From Colwellia psychrerythraea (GTDB taxonomy: Bacteria > Pseudomonadota > Gammaproteobacteria > Enterobacterales > Alteromonadaceae): 64,000 nucleotides of DNA. Under the pieces are notes generated by a model. That model saw nothing but the letters and a program-made list of their open reading frames with translations, ran no database searches and was not told where the DNA came from. The position numbers were made by a program, and so were the translations under genes. Numbering within the stretch: the first letter of the stretch is position 1; the number at the start of each line of letters is the position of its first letter. Below are positions 27,100-36,280 of the stretch, piece by piece. Where the stretch lies: positions 62,001-126,000 of the forward strand of contig NZ_JQED01000053.1 of the NCBI RefSeq assembly GCF_000764225.1. Direction: 5' to 3'.

Positions 27100-27164
27100 G
27101 GCAACCTCTAGCAAATATAAATAATAGCGTTAGCTTATTTATAGCAAAGTTGACAAATTAATGC

Positions 27165-27178
27165 TTGTTTTAAATCAA
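27165..27178. promoter_or_regulatory. FNR-box-like site upstream of uspE
   Basis: TTGTTTTAAATCAA matches 9 of 10 defined positions of TTGAT-N4-ATCAA and lies 66 bases upstream of the uspE start. Confidence 0.55.
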
Positions 27179-27227
27179 GTTTATTTTGCTAGAGGTCTAT
27201 TATCTTTTACCGATAATAAACCTATAG

Positions 27228-27531
27228 CCGTTCCACTTGCAGATGCTCGTTTGAGTAATTCTGAGCGTTTCATACTCAAGGAGAAATTTTTTGTTCAGGG
27301 TATTCAGGAGAATAGGCGCCTGCATTCTCTAGTAAGCTACATCCTTGTAGCGTCCTTAAAAAGAAAGGTAACGCAAAGTATGATTTTCTCAGCCTTCGCC
27401 AAGGGCTGGTTTAGAAACGCTTTATGCGGCGTTATTGATTTCGACAATAGAATAACTATTCTTTTCAATCAATGTCTTGCCTAAAGGCGTTTCTAATTCC
27501 AACTGAATCCTGCATCTTCAAGTGATACGGG
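27228..27531. repeat. Palindromic intergenic repeat element, copy C
   Basis: About 300 bases between uspE and fnr, with imperfect inverted ends (CCGTTCCACTTGCAGATGC at left, GCATCTTCAAGTGATACGG at right). The inside shares GTTATTGATTTCGACA and CTTTTCAATCAATG modules, reversed, with the element at 55514-55783, and ATTCAGGAGAATA...GCATTCTCTA with the element at 37215-37536. Open frames across it are by-products. It looks like a non-autonomous MITE-like repeat that can fold into long hairpins. This accounts for most of the 445-base gap 27100-27544. Confidence 0.7.
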
Positions 27532-27544
27532 AGAAGGGAATGAA

Positions 27545-28264
27545 CTAAAGGGCTGCTGTATCGCAAAGGCTATCGATATCAATTATCGAAATTAACTTGC
27601 CATCTACTTTGATCAAACCACTTTTATGGAAGCGATTTAATAAACGACTAATGGTTTCAACCGTTAAACCGATATAATTACCTATATCACTTCGAGTCAT
27701 GGTTAAACGAAACTCTGTCGATGATAAACCTCGCGCATGATAACGTTCACTTAAGCTCACTAAGAAAGTGGCAACACGTTGCTCTGCATTTTTTCTATTA
27801 AGCAGTGTCAACATTTCCTGATCCGTTTTGATCTCATGACTCATTAAACGTAATACCTGCTTCTTTAGCTTAGGCATAGTATTAGATAATTCATCTAAAT
27901 TTGAATAAGGAATTTCACATACCATTGAGGTTTCGAGAGCTTGGGCAAAACTAGGATGTTGACTTTCAGCTATAGCATCAAAGCCAAGTAAATCGCCGGC
28001 TAAATGAAATCCAGTGATTTGCTCTTCGCCTTGCTCATTTACGGTAAAGGTTTTAAATGTACCTGAACGAATAGCAAACAATGCTTGCATTTCTTGACCG
28101 TCATGAAAGATTTTATCGCCTTTATGGATAGGGCGCTTTCGGTCAATAATATCGTCAAGAGAATCAAGTTCTTTATCATTTAAAGAGAAAGGTAAACATA
28201 GCTCACTAATGCTACAGTTTTGACACTTTATATGCTGTATCGTAGGACAACTTTTATTTTGCAT
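27545..28264 (-). CDS. fnr: FNR-family oxygen-sensing regulator (EtrA-like)
   Basis: This 239-aa CRP/FNR regulator has the N-terminal iron-sulfur cysteines C-x2-C-x5-C (Cys14, Cys17, Cys23) and a central Cys in SMVCEIPY, the four ligands of the oxygen-labile [4Fe-4S] cluster in FNR. The recognition helix reads TVETISRLLNRF with the Glu, Ser and Arg that read TTGAT. The gene lies between safE and uspE, as etrA does in Shewanella. It likely controls the cco cluster and uspE at low oxygen. A second FNR-type gene lies at 36281-37066. Confidence 0.94.
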   Translation of the reverse strand: MQNKSCPTIQHIKCQNCSISELCLPFSLNDKELDSLDDIIDRKRPIHKGDKIFHDGQEMQALFAIRSGTFKTFTVNEQGEEQITGFHLAGDLLGFDAIAESQHPSFAQALETSMVCEIPYSNLDELSNTMPKLKKQVLRLMSHEIKTDQEMLTLLNRKNAEQRVATFLVSLSERYHARGLSSTEFRLTMTRSDIGNYIGLTVETISRLLNRFHKSGLIKVDGKLISIIDIDSLCDTAAL

Positions 28265-28318
28265 GATATTACTCTGTGACGTAGCGAATTAGGCTAACTT
28301 AAAGACAAGTATATGTTA

Positions 28319-29068
28319 TTAGAACATTACTTGATATGCAACAATAAAACTGTAGATACCGTAGGTAATCAGAGAAATAGCCATAGTTTTCCGGAAAATC
28401 GTATTGACTAGTAGGTTTTTTATGCTACCAATTCCAAGGGACAAGGCTATTAAGGCAGGTAAAGTGCCTAAGCCGAAGCAAAACATAATTGCTGCCCCTG
28501 TTAAGCTACTCCCACTGGCTAGCGCCCAAGTTAACGTTGAATAAACTAACCCACACGGTAGCCATCCCCATAATGCACCTAAACCTAAGGCTTTTTTAGC
28601 CGTATCAACGGGAATAACATGTTTAGCCAAAGGAGATAAATAACGCCACAAACCTTTACCCAAAGACTCAATTTTAGTTAACCATAACAGCCACTGACCA
28701 ATATATAAGCCTAATAGAATTACAAAAACGGCCGCAATTAGACGTAAACCAGCAATAGGTAATCCAATATTCTTCGCTGCGATAGAGCCGGTGAAACCGA
28801 CAATAGCGCCAATAAAGCAATAACTAGCAATCCGTCCAAAATGATATAAAAAAATGAGGTTCAAACGAGAGGCTTGCGGAGAACAACTTGATTGTGCAGA
28901 GAGCACGTTAACAGAAATATCAGCTTGCTGGCTAGCAGCAACGGCCGGCTGAGTCGCTGGTTTATTAATGGCAGAAGTGAGTATGGTGGTGATGCCGCCA
29001 CACATAGCTAAGCAATGTCCAGAGCCAAGTAAGCCGATAATAAACGCAGAAAATACATCTAGGCTCAT
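28319..29068 (-). CDS. SafE/CcoS-linked membrane protein (sulfite exporter TauE/SafE family)
   Basis: This 249-aa protein has about six membrane segments. The start SAFIIGLLGSGHCLAMCGGI carries the Cys-x3-Cys typical of the urease accessory UreH-like/SafE group found next to cbb3 oxidase genes, and a second GWLPCGLVYSTL motif follows. It overlaps ccoS by four bases. The proposed role, from this recurring neighbourhood, is copper or metal handling in cbb3 oxidase assembly; not shown by sequence alone. Confidence 0.82.
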   Translation of the reverse strand: MSLDVFSAFIIGLLGSGHCLAMCGGITTILTSAINKPATQPAVAASQQADISVNVLSAQSSCSPQASRLNLIFLYHFGRIASYCFIGAIVGFTGSIAAKNIGLPIAGLRLIAAVFVILLGLYIGQWLLWLTKIESLGKGLWRYLSPLAKHVIPVDTAKKALGLGALWGWLPCGLVYSTLTWALASGSSLTGAAIMFCFGLGTLPALIALSLGIGSIKNLLVNTIFRKTMAISLITYGIYSFIVAYQVMF

Positions 29069-29277
29069 TGGTTATCAGGGCTTTGATCTGAATTTTTTAG
29101 GACTTCCTTTTGATTATCTTTTAGGGTTTTATCCTGTGGTTTATCATCAAAAAGAATACTCATGCCTTGTTTTTCTAAGTCATCAAACTGTTCAGTCTTA
29201 ACTGCCCAGAAAAAAAGATAAATGCCCAAAATAGTAAGTAATATTGCTATAGGGATTAAGATATAAATAATACTCAT
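29065..29277 (-). CDS. ccoS: cbb3 oxidase maturation protein CcoS
   Basis: A 70-aa single-span protein: IIYILIPIAILLTILGIYLF is the membrane segment and AVKTEQFDDLEKQGMSILFD is the CcoS cytoplasmic motif. It overlaps the safE-like gene by four bases and follows ccoI. CcoS is needed for cofactor insertion into the cbb3 oxidase catalytic subunit. Confidence 0.92.
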   Translation of the reverse strand: MSIIYILIPIAILLTILGIYLFFWAVKTEQFDDLEKQGMSILFDDKPQDKTLKDNQKEVLKNSDQSPDNQ

Positions 29278-29368
29278 ATTGTTCTCATGGCTATGTTTAC
29301 TCGAGTGCTAAGGCTGCCTTTTGAGAAGGACCTCATTATCTAACTAATAATCTAGCTTACTGTTCATG

Positions 29369-31804
29369 CTACTTTTTAAGTAAGCGTAATGAATTGGTAA
29401 TGACCAAAATAGAGCTGGCCGACATACCAATAACAGCCATATAGGGTGTTATATACCCAGCAACTGCTAGCGGCAATACAATAGCATTATAACCAAAAGC
29501 CCATAAATAATTTTGTAAAATTATTCTGCGAGTTTTGTGAGCTATCTTTATCAATGTTTCGATGCTACTCATTTTGTTATTTAACAAAATAACATCTGCG
29601 CCACTTTTAGTGATATCTGCGCCGCAACCCATGGCAATTGAAACATGAGCCGCGCCAAAGACAGGTGAATCGTTTACACCATCACCCGTCATTGCCACCT
29701 TATAGCCTTGCTTTTGCGCTTGTTTAATTTGCTCCATTTTATCTTGAGCGGTAAGTCCGCCAAGAACCGTGTTAATGGGTAATGCTTGAGAAATAATGTC
29801 ACACGCAGTTTGACTATCACCGGATAACAATAACGTTTTATTACTCTTATTTAGCTGTGATAATGTATTGTGAGCATCATCTCTAATATTATCAATAAGG
29901 TAAAATGCGGCAATAACTTGTTTGTTGGCTACTAAAATACAACTCGCATCACTAAATGATTGTGCTTGGCTTTGATCAAAAGAGGTAGTCTTTGCTAACC
30001 AACTGTATTTACCAATGGCGTAATCGATATTATGCAAAGTACCTGTGACACCTTGGCCAGAGTGCACTTTAACATTTTCAGCAGTTAAGTTGTAATCTCG
30101 ATATTCAGCAAATGGCTTAGCAATGGGATGCTCTGAATAAGTTTCTAATGCTGCAGCGATAGCAAGTATTTGTTCTTGGGTGTAATTTGATTCGCTGTAA
30201 ACTAAATCAACCTTGTTAATGGTAAATTCACCTGTAGTTAAGGTGCCTGTTTTGTCAAAAGCAAAGCAGTTGATTTTTGGCATGGTCTCCATAACATGAC
30301 CACTTTTGATCATTATACCCGCTCTGTTTAAGTGGGTCGTTGCACAGGTCAACGCAGTTGGTGTCGCTAATGAAAGAGCACAAGGGCAAGTCGCTACAAG
30401 CACGGAAAGGGTGATCCAAAATGCTTCTTCTGGTAGATGTTGTTGCCAATATATAGCGGTAGCTATTGAAGTTAATAGTATTAGAGCGACAAAATACTGG
30501 GCAATTTTATCAGATAATTTGGCTATTTTAGGTTTGTGCGCTTGGGCTTGTTCACTTAACCGAATGAGTTGGCTGAGAAATGATTGGTTTGTTGCTTGTT
30601 TAACTTGCACGGTGATATTACCGTCACCATTAATGGTACCAGCAAAGACATTATCATTGATTGTTTTACTAATGGGTAATTGCTCGCCAGACAGCATGGC
30701 TTCATTGAGCTGGCTTTGTCCTGAAATAATAATACCGTCAGCAGGGACAACTTCTCCAGGTTTGACTATAACGTGGTCACCTTGAATGAGTTGTTTAGCA
30801 GCAACCAATATCTCTTTCGACTGTGATAATTTGTTTATGCCACCGCCTGAAAGAATAACTTTAGTCGCCGTCATAGGCATTAATTTTAATAGGTTCGCAG
30901 AGACTTGTGAGGCATGTGAGCGAGCTCGAAATTCTAGGAACTTACCAATAAGCAATAAAAAGGTAAACATGGAAACTGATTCAAAGTATACCTCGCCTTG
31001 CTGAGTGATTGTTGCCCACGCACTGGCACTAAAGGCCAAAATAATAGCGATAGAGACGGGGACATCCATGGATAATCGTCTTGCTTTGATTGCTTTTAAA
31101 GCACCAGTATAAAAGGGAAAAGCACCATAGAAAATAATCGGAATTGCTAATACAAAACTAACCCAACGTAGATAAACTTTATTGTGCTCAGCCATTTCAG
31201 AAAAGGCGCCAAAATAGAGGCCAAACGCTATCATCATTATTTGCATCATTAAAATGCCACTGATACCCAGGCGTTTAATAAATGCTTTACTTTGTTTTTT
31301 ATTTCTTAGTTCGGCTTCGTTGGCTTTAAAAGGTAGAGCTTGATAACCAATATGTTCAATAGCGTGTAAGATCTCGCTTAATTTTAGTGCACTATCTCGC
31401 CATTTTACTGTGGCTCTTTGGCTTGTCGCATTAACGTTTATCTTAACTAAACCCTCTAATTTATCTAGTTGCATTTCGATTAGCCAAGCACACGCCGCAC
31501 AACTGATACCGTCAATGGTGAGTATGGCTTCTTTACAATCATTTTCTTGATAAATGAACTCAGATTGTAAGACAGCCTCATCAAGTAATTTATTTTTTTG
31601 TAATTGCTCAGGTACGAGAGATTGCCCCTTTTGAGCTGGCTCTGTTCTTACGTCATAATATTGAGTTAAGCCATTATCAACGATAGTTTGAGCTACTGCC
31701 TGACAACCAATACAACACATAGGCTGCTGAATCTGGCTGATTTCAACCGAGAGGTTAATGCCACGAGGAACGACTTCATTACAGTGAAAACATTTGCTAG
31801 TCAT
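29369..31804 (-). CDS. ccoI: Copper-transporting P-type ATPase for cbb3 assembly (CcoI/FixI)
   Basis: About 811 aa. N-terminal Cys-rich metal site (CFHCNEVVP, MCCIGCQAVA), a heavy-metal domain with GISCAACAWLIE, the membrane CPC copper site in VATCPCALSLATP, the phosphorylation motif DKTGTLTTGE, and the hinge TGDGVNDSPVFG. ATG 31804 gives the normal CcoI N-terminus; an upstream GTG in frame (31831) is less likely. It exports copper needed to build the CuB site of the oxidase whose genes precede it. Confidence 0.93.
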   Translation of the reverse strand: MTSKCFHCNEVVPRGINLSVEISQIQQPMCCIGCQAVAQTIVDNGLTQYYDVRTEPAQKGQSLVPEQLQKNKLLDEAVLQSEFIYQENDCKEAILTIDGISCAACAWLIEMQLDKLEGLVKINVNATSQRATVKWRDSALKLSEILHAIEHIGYQALPFKANEAELRNKKQSKAFIKRLGISGILMMQIMMIAFGLYFGAFSEMAEHNKVYLRWVSFVLAIPIIFYGAFPFYTGALKAIKARRLSMDVPVSIAIILAFSASAWATITQQGEVYFESVSMFTFLLLIGKFLEFRARSHASQVSANLLKLMPMTATKVILSGGGINKLSQSKEILVAAKQLIQGDHVIVKPGEVVPADGIIISGQSQLNEAMLSGEQLPISKTINDNVFAGTINGDGNITVQVKQATNQSFLSQLIRLSEQAQAHKPKIAKLSDKIAQYFVALILLTSIATAIYWQQHLPEEAFWITLSVLVATCPCALSLATPTALTCATTHLNRAGIMIKSGHVMETMPKINCFAFDKTGTLTTGEFTINKVDLVYSESNYTQEQILAIAAALETYSEHPIAKPFAEYRDYNLTAENVKVHSGQGVTGTLHNIDYAIGKYSWLAKTTSFDQSQAQSFSDASCILVANKQVIAAFYLIDNIRDDAHNTLSQLNKSNKTLLLSGDSQTACDIISQALPINTVLGGLTAQDKMEQIKQAQKQGYKVAMTGDGVNDSPVFGAAHVSIAMGCGADITKSGADVILLNNKMSSIETLIKIAHKTRRIILQNYLWAFGYNAIVLPLAVAGYITPYMAVIGMSASSILVITNSLRLLKK

Positions 31805-31876
31805 GGTTACTTTCTTAGGACTTGGAGTCACTATGGTGAACGGTTAACTCACCATAGTCATGAGGACGGTTTTAAG

Positions 31877-32371
31877 TTATTGAGCTTTTATTGGGTTTGG
31901 TACTAAATCAATAAAATCACTTTGTGGTAAACTAATGGTATCTTGTATCTTCCAGTGACCTTCAAAAGGGGACAAGGTTAGTTTCCATTTGCCACTTATT
32001 TCATGGTCAAATTGATGCCTGAAGTAGCCATTGCCATCTGGGGTTAGCGCTAGATAAAAATCTCTTTCTTCAAGGGTTGGGTGAATAAAATTGATATTGA
32101 GTAAAGGAAATATTTTTTCTATTCCCGTTGGTTTGATTATTAACTCATTGCCTTTTAATTGAAGAGCAAAGCGCATACCAAGCTTCTGCGCTGTTTTGAC
32201 TTTACCTACTTCTAAGTTAATCGATTTTCCTTTTTTATAATAATCTCCAACGACTAATGTATCAGGGTTCGTGTTAGCAATTATATAAGTTGCAATACCA
32301 GCTACAACAGCAGTAAAAGGAAGAATAAAAACTAACCAAGCCCAAGGCTCACGGTACCAAGAAGATTTCAT
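31877..32371 (-). CDS. ccoH: FixH family protein (CcoH)
   Basis: A 164-aa membrane-anchored protein. WYREPWAWLVFILPFTAVVAG is the start of its span, followed by YIIANTNPDTLVVGDYYKKGKSIN, the FixH signature split here by the membrane edge. The rest is a periplasmic beta domain (LTPDGNGYFRHQFDHEISG). It lies between the ccoNOQP terminator and ccoI. CcoH helps assemble and stabilise cbb3 oxidase. Confidence 0.9.
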   Translation of the reverse strand: MKSSWYREPWAWLVFILPFTAVVAGIATYIIANTNPDTLVVGDYYKKGKSINLEVGKVKTAQKLGMRFALQLKGNELIIKPTGIEKIFPLLNINFIHPTLEERDFYLALTPDGNGYFRHQFDHEISGKWKLTLSPFEGHWKIQDTISLPQSDFIDLVPNPIKAQ

Positions 32372-32461
32372 AAAAGTAGTTACATTAACAAGTGAATATG
32401 GAGCCAGATTATACCCTTATTATTAACTTGCAGCTAGTTTTGTACCGTTTAAAAGGCATAA

Positions 32462-32497
32462 AAAAACCCTTGATTACAAACTGTAACAAGGGTTTTT
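32462..32497 (-). terminator. Terminator after ccoNOQP
   Basis: AAAAACCCTTG / CAAGGGTTTTT, an 11-bp perfect stem with a 14-base loop and flanking A and T tracts. It lies downstream of ccoP on the minus strand and should partly separate ccoNOQP from ccoHIS. Confidence 0.85.
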
Positions 32498-32587
32498 ATC
32501 TTCAGGATGAACGGTAGCTCACGGTGCGATAGATAGCAAGGAGTGAGCAAGTACATTCAACACATATTGCAGTAGTGTTTTTGTTTA

Positions 32588-33559
32588 TTAATCTTGAGAA
32601 AGACTATAAACGTAAGCACTGATCAAGTGAACTTTTTCTTCACCTAGAATATCTTTCCAAGGCGGCATAACACCAGCACGACCATTTCGGATAGACTCTT
32701 CAATTGCACGTTGTGAACCGCCATATAACCAAACATTATCTGTTAAGTTTGGCGCGCCCATAGGCATACCTAACGCTAAGCTACCTTGACCATCTGGACC
32801 ATGACAACCCGCACAAAGTGCAAATTTAGCTTTACCCGCTTTCGCTAATTCAGGGTCAACAGAACGACCACTTAAACTAATAACATAAGCAGCAACTTCT
32901 TTAACACCTTGGTCGCCGCCTAATGCGCCTTCCCAAGCCATCATGCCAGAAGCAATACGACCATTCATAATCGATTCTTTGATTACTTCAGGTGTACCAC
33001 CATATAACCAATCTTTATCAGTTAGGTTAGGGAAGCCGGTAGTACCATGTGCATCAGAACCATGACATTGTGCACAGTTTTGAATGAACAAACGTTGACC
33101 TACTTTTAATGCTTCGCCGTCAGTGGCTAAATCTTCAATGCTACGCGCTGCGTAAGCTTCAAAGATTGGACCAAATTTAGCATCAGCGGCAGCAACTTCA
33201 CGGTCATATTGTACTAATACACCAGAGTCTTTCTGTAAACTCTCTAATGTTTTAGCTTTTGATTCCGCAAGGTTTAAAATACCTTGGTTTGAGCTTTTCC
33301 AGCCTAAAAAGCCAGTCCAGTTGCCTAAACCATAAAGTGCAATATAACCAAATGCCCAAATGATAGTTAGTAAGAAAAACGTGCTCCACCATTTAGGTAA
33401 AGGGTTGTTCAACTCTTCAATGCCGTCAAATGTATGACCCATTGATTCGCCTTCTTTAACGCCTGCAAAGTTCTTTAAGCACATACGTAGTAGTAAAAAA
33501 CACCCTACTAACGAGCCAAGGGTAAGAACCCAAACCCATATATTCCAGAAGCTAGACAT
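32588..33559 (-). CDS. ccoP: cbb3 cytochrome c oxidase diheme subunit CcoP
   Basis: A 323-aa membrane-anchored diheme cytochrome c. An N-terminal FixP domain with two spans (about residues 5-25 and 58-80) precedes two cytochrome domains with CAQCHG and CAGCHG heme sites, axial Met segments around GMMAWEG and GVMPPWKD. It overlaps ccoQ by 8 bases. It passes electrons to CcoO and CcoN at low oxygen. Confidence 0.96.
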   Translation of the reverse strand: MSSFWNIWVWVLTLGSLVGCFLLLRMCLKNFAGVKEGESMGHTFDGIEELNNPLPKWWSTFFLLTIIWAFGYIALYGLGNWTGFLGWKSSNQGILNLAESKAKTLESLQKDSGVLVQYDREVAAADAKFGPIFEAYAARSIEDLATDGEALKVGQRLFIQNCAQCHGSDAHGTTGFPNLTDKDWLYGGTPEVIKESIMNGRIASGMMAWEGALGGDQGVKEVAAYVISLSGRSVDPELAKAGKAKFALCAGCHGPDGQGSLALGMPMGAPNLTDNVWLYGGSQRAIEESIRNGRAGVMPPWKDILGEEKVHLISAYVYSLSQD

Positions 33560-33758
33560 TATTATTCGTCTCCTGTTTGCTTTCTTTATCGTGATGGCGT
33601 TTATTATCTGTTGAGTCTACTTTGTCTTCTTCAAAAATAGAGTTTGCGACATCATCGAATGAGTCTTTACGCTTTTTTGAATAAGACCATACAACGATGA
33701 TAATAAACAATGCCAATATAAGGAGGGCAAAAAACCCTCTGAGTGTTCCGTAATCCAT
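33552..33758 (-). CDS. ccoQ: cbb3 oxidase small subunit CcoQ
   Basis: A 68-aa single-span protein: TLRGFFALLILALFIIIVVW, then a charged tail (KKRKDSFDDVANSIFEEDK). Position between ccoO and ccoP and the overlap with ccoP fit. CcoQ stabilises the oxidase complex. The Asp/Glu/Lys-rich tail is longer than in some relatives. Confidence 0.92.
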   Translation of the reverse strand: MDYGTLRGFFALLILALFIIIVVWSYSKKRKDSFDDVANSIFEEDKVDSTDNKRHHDKESKQETNNNV

Positions 33759-33768
33759 GATGCTTAGC

Positions 33769-34413
33769 TTACTTCAATGCATGGCCAAGTGATTGCAAAT
33801 AGGCAACCAAGGCACTCATTTCGGTTTTACCTTTTACAGCATCTTTAGCACCGTCAATTTCTGCTTGTGTATAAAGCGGAATTGCGTTGCCATTTTCATC
33901 TTTATGACTACGGTTACGGGTTAGGAAGTTAAATGTTTCTAGCTTCTTACCGATTAACTCACCATCAAGCGTATTGGTGTTTAACCAATTATACGCAGGC
34001 ATATTTGACTCAGGAACCACTGAACGAGGGTCGGTTAAATGGGCAATATGCCAATCATCACTATAACGACCGCCAACACGTGCTAGATCTGGACCAGTAC
34101 GTTTAGAACCCCATAAAAATGGATGTTCCCACACACTTTCACCAGCAACACTGTAATGACCGTAACGCTCTGTTTCTGCACGGAAAGGACGAATCATCTG
34201 ACTATGACAGTTGCTACAACCTTCACGGATATAAATATCACGACCTTCCATTTGTAGAGCAGTGTAAGGTTTCAAGTTATCAACTGGTGTCGTTGTTTCT
34301 TTTTGGAAGAACAATGGCGTAATTTCTACCAAACCACCGATGCTGATTGCAAAGACAGTAAATAGGAAGAACAAGCCAACGTTCTTTTCAACTTTTTCAT
34401 GTGAATTTTTCAT
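33769..34413 (-). CDS. ccoO: cbb3 cytochrome c oxidase monoheme subunit CcoO
   Basis: A 214-aa membrane-anchored cytochrome. One N-terminal span (VGLFFLFTVFAISIGGLVEI), heme site GCSNCHSQMIRPF, and the usual GPDLARVGGRYSDDWH; the axial Met is in VPESNMPAYNWL. It lies 10 bases after ccoN and 10 before ccoQ in the operon. Confidence 0.96.
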   Translation of the reverse strand: MKNSHEKVEKNVGLFFLFTVFAISIGGLVEITPLFFQKETTTPVDNLKPYTALQMEGRDIYIREGCSNCHSQMIRPFRAETERYGHYSVAGESVWEHPFLWGSKRTGPDLARVGGRYSDDWHIAHLTDPRSVVPESNMPAYNWLNTNTLDGELIGKKLETFNFLTRNRSHKDENGNAIPLYTQAEIDGAKDAVKGKTEMSALVAYLQSLGHALK

Positions 34414-34423
34414 ATGGCTCTCC

Positions 34424-35848
34424 TTAAGCTACTTCAAGAGGCTTAAGACTTCCGTCTTTAGCACCAATTGTTTTAAACATGTTGTAAGCCATTAATAAGA
34501 AACCAGTTACCACTAATACACCACCTAAGAAACGGATGAAGTAGAATGGATAAGAAGCGGTTAAACTCTCAACAAAGCTATATGTTAATGTACCGTCACT
34601 ATTAACCGCACGCCACATTAACCCTTGCATTACACCTGAAATCCACATGGCTACGATATAAAGTACGATACCGGCTGTGTGTACCCAGAAGTGAATGTTA
34701 ATTAGCTTGATGCTGTACATACGACCTTGGTTAAATAAGATTGGAATTAAGTGGTACATTGCACCAATTGAAACCATAGCTACCCAGCCTAGCGCACCAG
34801 AATGTACGTGACCAACAGTCCAGTCAGTATAATGAGATAGGGCATTAACTGATTTTATTGCCATCATAGGACCTTCAAAGGTAGACATACCGTAGAAAGA
34901 TAATGAAACAATTAAGAAACGTAAAATAGGGTCACTGCGAAGTTTATGCCAAGCACCAGAAAGCGTCATGATACCGTTGATCATACCACCCCATGAAGGA
35001 AGGAATAATACGATAGACATTACCATACCAACTGACTGAGCCCAATCAGGAAGAGCAGTATAATGTAAGTGATGAGGACCAGCCCAAATGTATAAAGAAA
35101 CTAATGCCCAAAAATGCACAATAGATAAACGGTAAGAATAAACAGGCCGTTCTGCTTGTTTTGGTACGAAATAATACATCATACCTAGGAAACCTGCAGT
35201 TAATAAGAAACCAACGGCATTATGACCATACCACCACTGCATCATGGCATCAATGGCGCCTGAATAGAGTGAATATGATTTCATTGCTGAAACAGGTATA
35301 ACCATTGAGTTACCGATATGTAACACAGCAACAGTCACGATAAAACCACCAAAGAACCAGTTAGCTACGTAAATGTGCGAAGTTTTACGTTTAACTAGGG
35401 TACCAAAGAAGACGATGGCATACGAAACCCAAACAACAGCAATAAGAATGTCAATTGGCCATTCTAGTTCTGCGTATTCTTTGGTAGAGGTATAACCTAA
35501 AGGTAAAGAGATTGCCGCTGCTACGATAACAGCTTGCCAGCCCCAAAAAGTGAAAGATGCTAACTTACCGCCAAATAGTCGCGTTTGACAGGTACGTTGC
35601 ACAACGTAATAAGACGTGGCAAATAAAGCACTTGTACCAAAGGCAAAAATTACAGCATTAGTATGAAGTGGACGAAGACGGGAGTAGGTTAACCAAGGTG
35701 TATCAAAGTTTAACGCAGGCCAAATTAATTGTGCCGCGATAAGTACACCTACTAGTGTACCCACGATTCCCCAGATTACAGTCATTACAGTAAACTGACG
35801 TACAACATCGAAGTTGTAGTCTACTGCTGACGTATTACTTGTGGTCAT
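34424..35848 (-). CDS. ccoN: cbb3 cytochrome c oxidase catalytic subunit CcoN
   Basis: A 474-aa, about 12-span heme-copper oxidase, the oxygen-reducing subunit for microaerobic respiration. Heme and CuB histidines are in RPLHTNAVIFAFG, MMQWWYGHNAVGFLLTAGF and WAGPHHLHYTALPDW, with YTDWTVGHVHSGALGWVAM further on. It is the first gene of ccoNOQP. Upstream lie a perfect CRP box (35969-35984) and a perfect FNR box (36066-36079). Confidence 0.97.
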   Translation of the reverse strand: MTTSNTSAVDYNFDVVRQFTVMTVIWGIVGTLVGVLIAAQLIWPALNFDTPWLTYSRLRPLHTNAVIFAFGTSALFATSYYVVQRTCQTRLFGGKLASFTFWGWQAVIVAAAISLPLGYTSTKEYAELEWPIDILIAVVWVSYAIVFFGTLVKRKTSHIYVANWFFGGFIVTVAVLHIGNSMVIPVSAMKSYSLYSGAIDAMMQWWYGHNAVGFLLTAGFLGMMYYFVPKQAERPVYSYRLSIVHFWALVSLYIWAGPHHLHYTALPDWAQSVGMVMSIVLFLPSWGGMINGIMTLSGAWHKLRSDPILRFLIVSLSFYGMSTFEGPMMAIKSVNALSHYTDWTVGHVHSGALGWVAMVSIGAMYHLIPILFNQGRMYSIKLINIHFWVHTAGIVLYIVAMWISGVMQGLMWRAVNSDGTLTYSFVESLTASYPFYFIRFLGGVLVVTGFLLMAYNMFKTIGAKDGSLKPLEVA

Positions 35849-35968
35849 GTTAAGGATTCCGCAGTGTTATTATTAATCAGAAAGTATTTCTTGCTGTAAT
35901 ACCTAAACATGAAAAGCCTTAGATATAGGACACAATTCATACTAACTCTGTGTGTTTGCTCTATGAGC

Positions 35969-35984
35969 TGTGAGATATGTCACA
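35969..35984. promoter_or_regulatory. CRP box upstream of ccoN
   Basis: TGTGAGATATGTCACA matches the CRP consensus TGTGA-N6-TCACA at all ten defined positions, 120 bases before ccoN. The FNR and CRP families share folds but not recognition; this one is CRP-like. Confidence 0.75.
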
Positions 35985-36065
35985 TCCGTGTAAGCAAATG
36001 TGTCTAAATCGCAGCAATTTTACCCCTTGGCAAGGATATAAATCAACAACTATGCGCGTTTAAAT

Positions 36066-36079
36066 TTGATGTAGATCAA
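36066..36079. promoter_or_regulatory. FNR box upstream of ccoN
   Basis: TTGATGTAGATCAA is a perfect TTGAT-N4-ATCAA site, 218 bases upstream of ccoN. It is further out than the usual -41.5 unless the transcript starts well upstream. Confidence 0.75.
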
Positions 36080-36280
36080 TAAAAGAGAATTGCCCTTAAA
36101 TTGCTTGTGGATATTAATTGAACAATAAAAAGATAAAAGCAACTCAATGAGTTAGCAAAGATTTATCAAATTTTAATTTTTGCCTGAGGATAAATATTAG
36201 CAGACCTAGGAGGCATCTCGCTTAGCGGCTTTTTGAGGCAATTATTTCGTTGTGCTTTTAAACCCTTTACAAGCAATTTA

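Larger units (their letters stand above)
35849..36280. other. ccoN upstream control region
   Basis: About 430 bases between ccoN and the second FNR-type gene's end. It contains the CRP and FNR boxes listed separately. No gene is seen. Confidence 0.7.

Noticed and set aside
27161..27484. A 107-codon open frame (+) between uspE and fnr
   Set aside because: It lies across the palindromic repeat copy C, has no ribosome site, and shows no protein-like composition.
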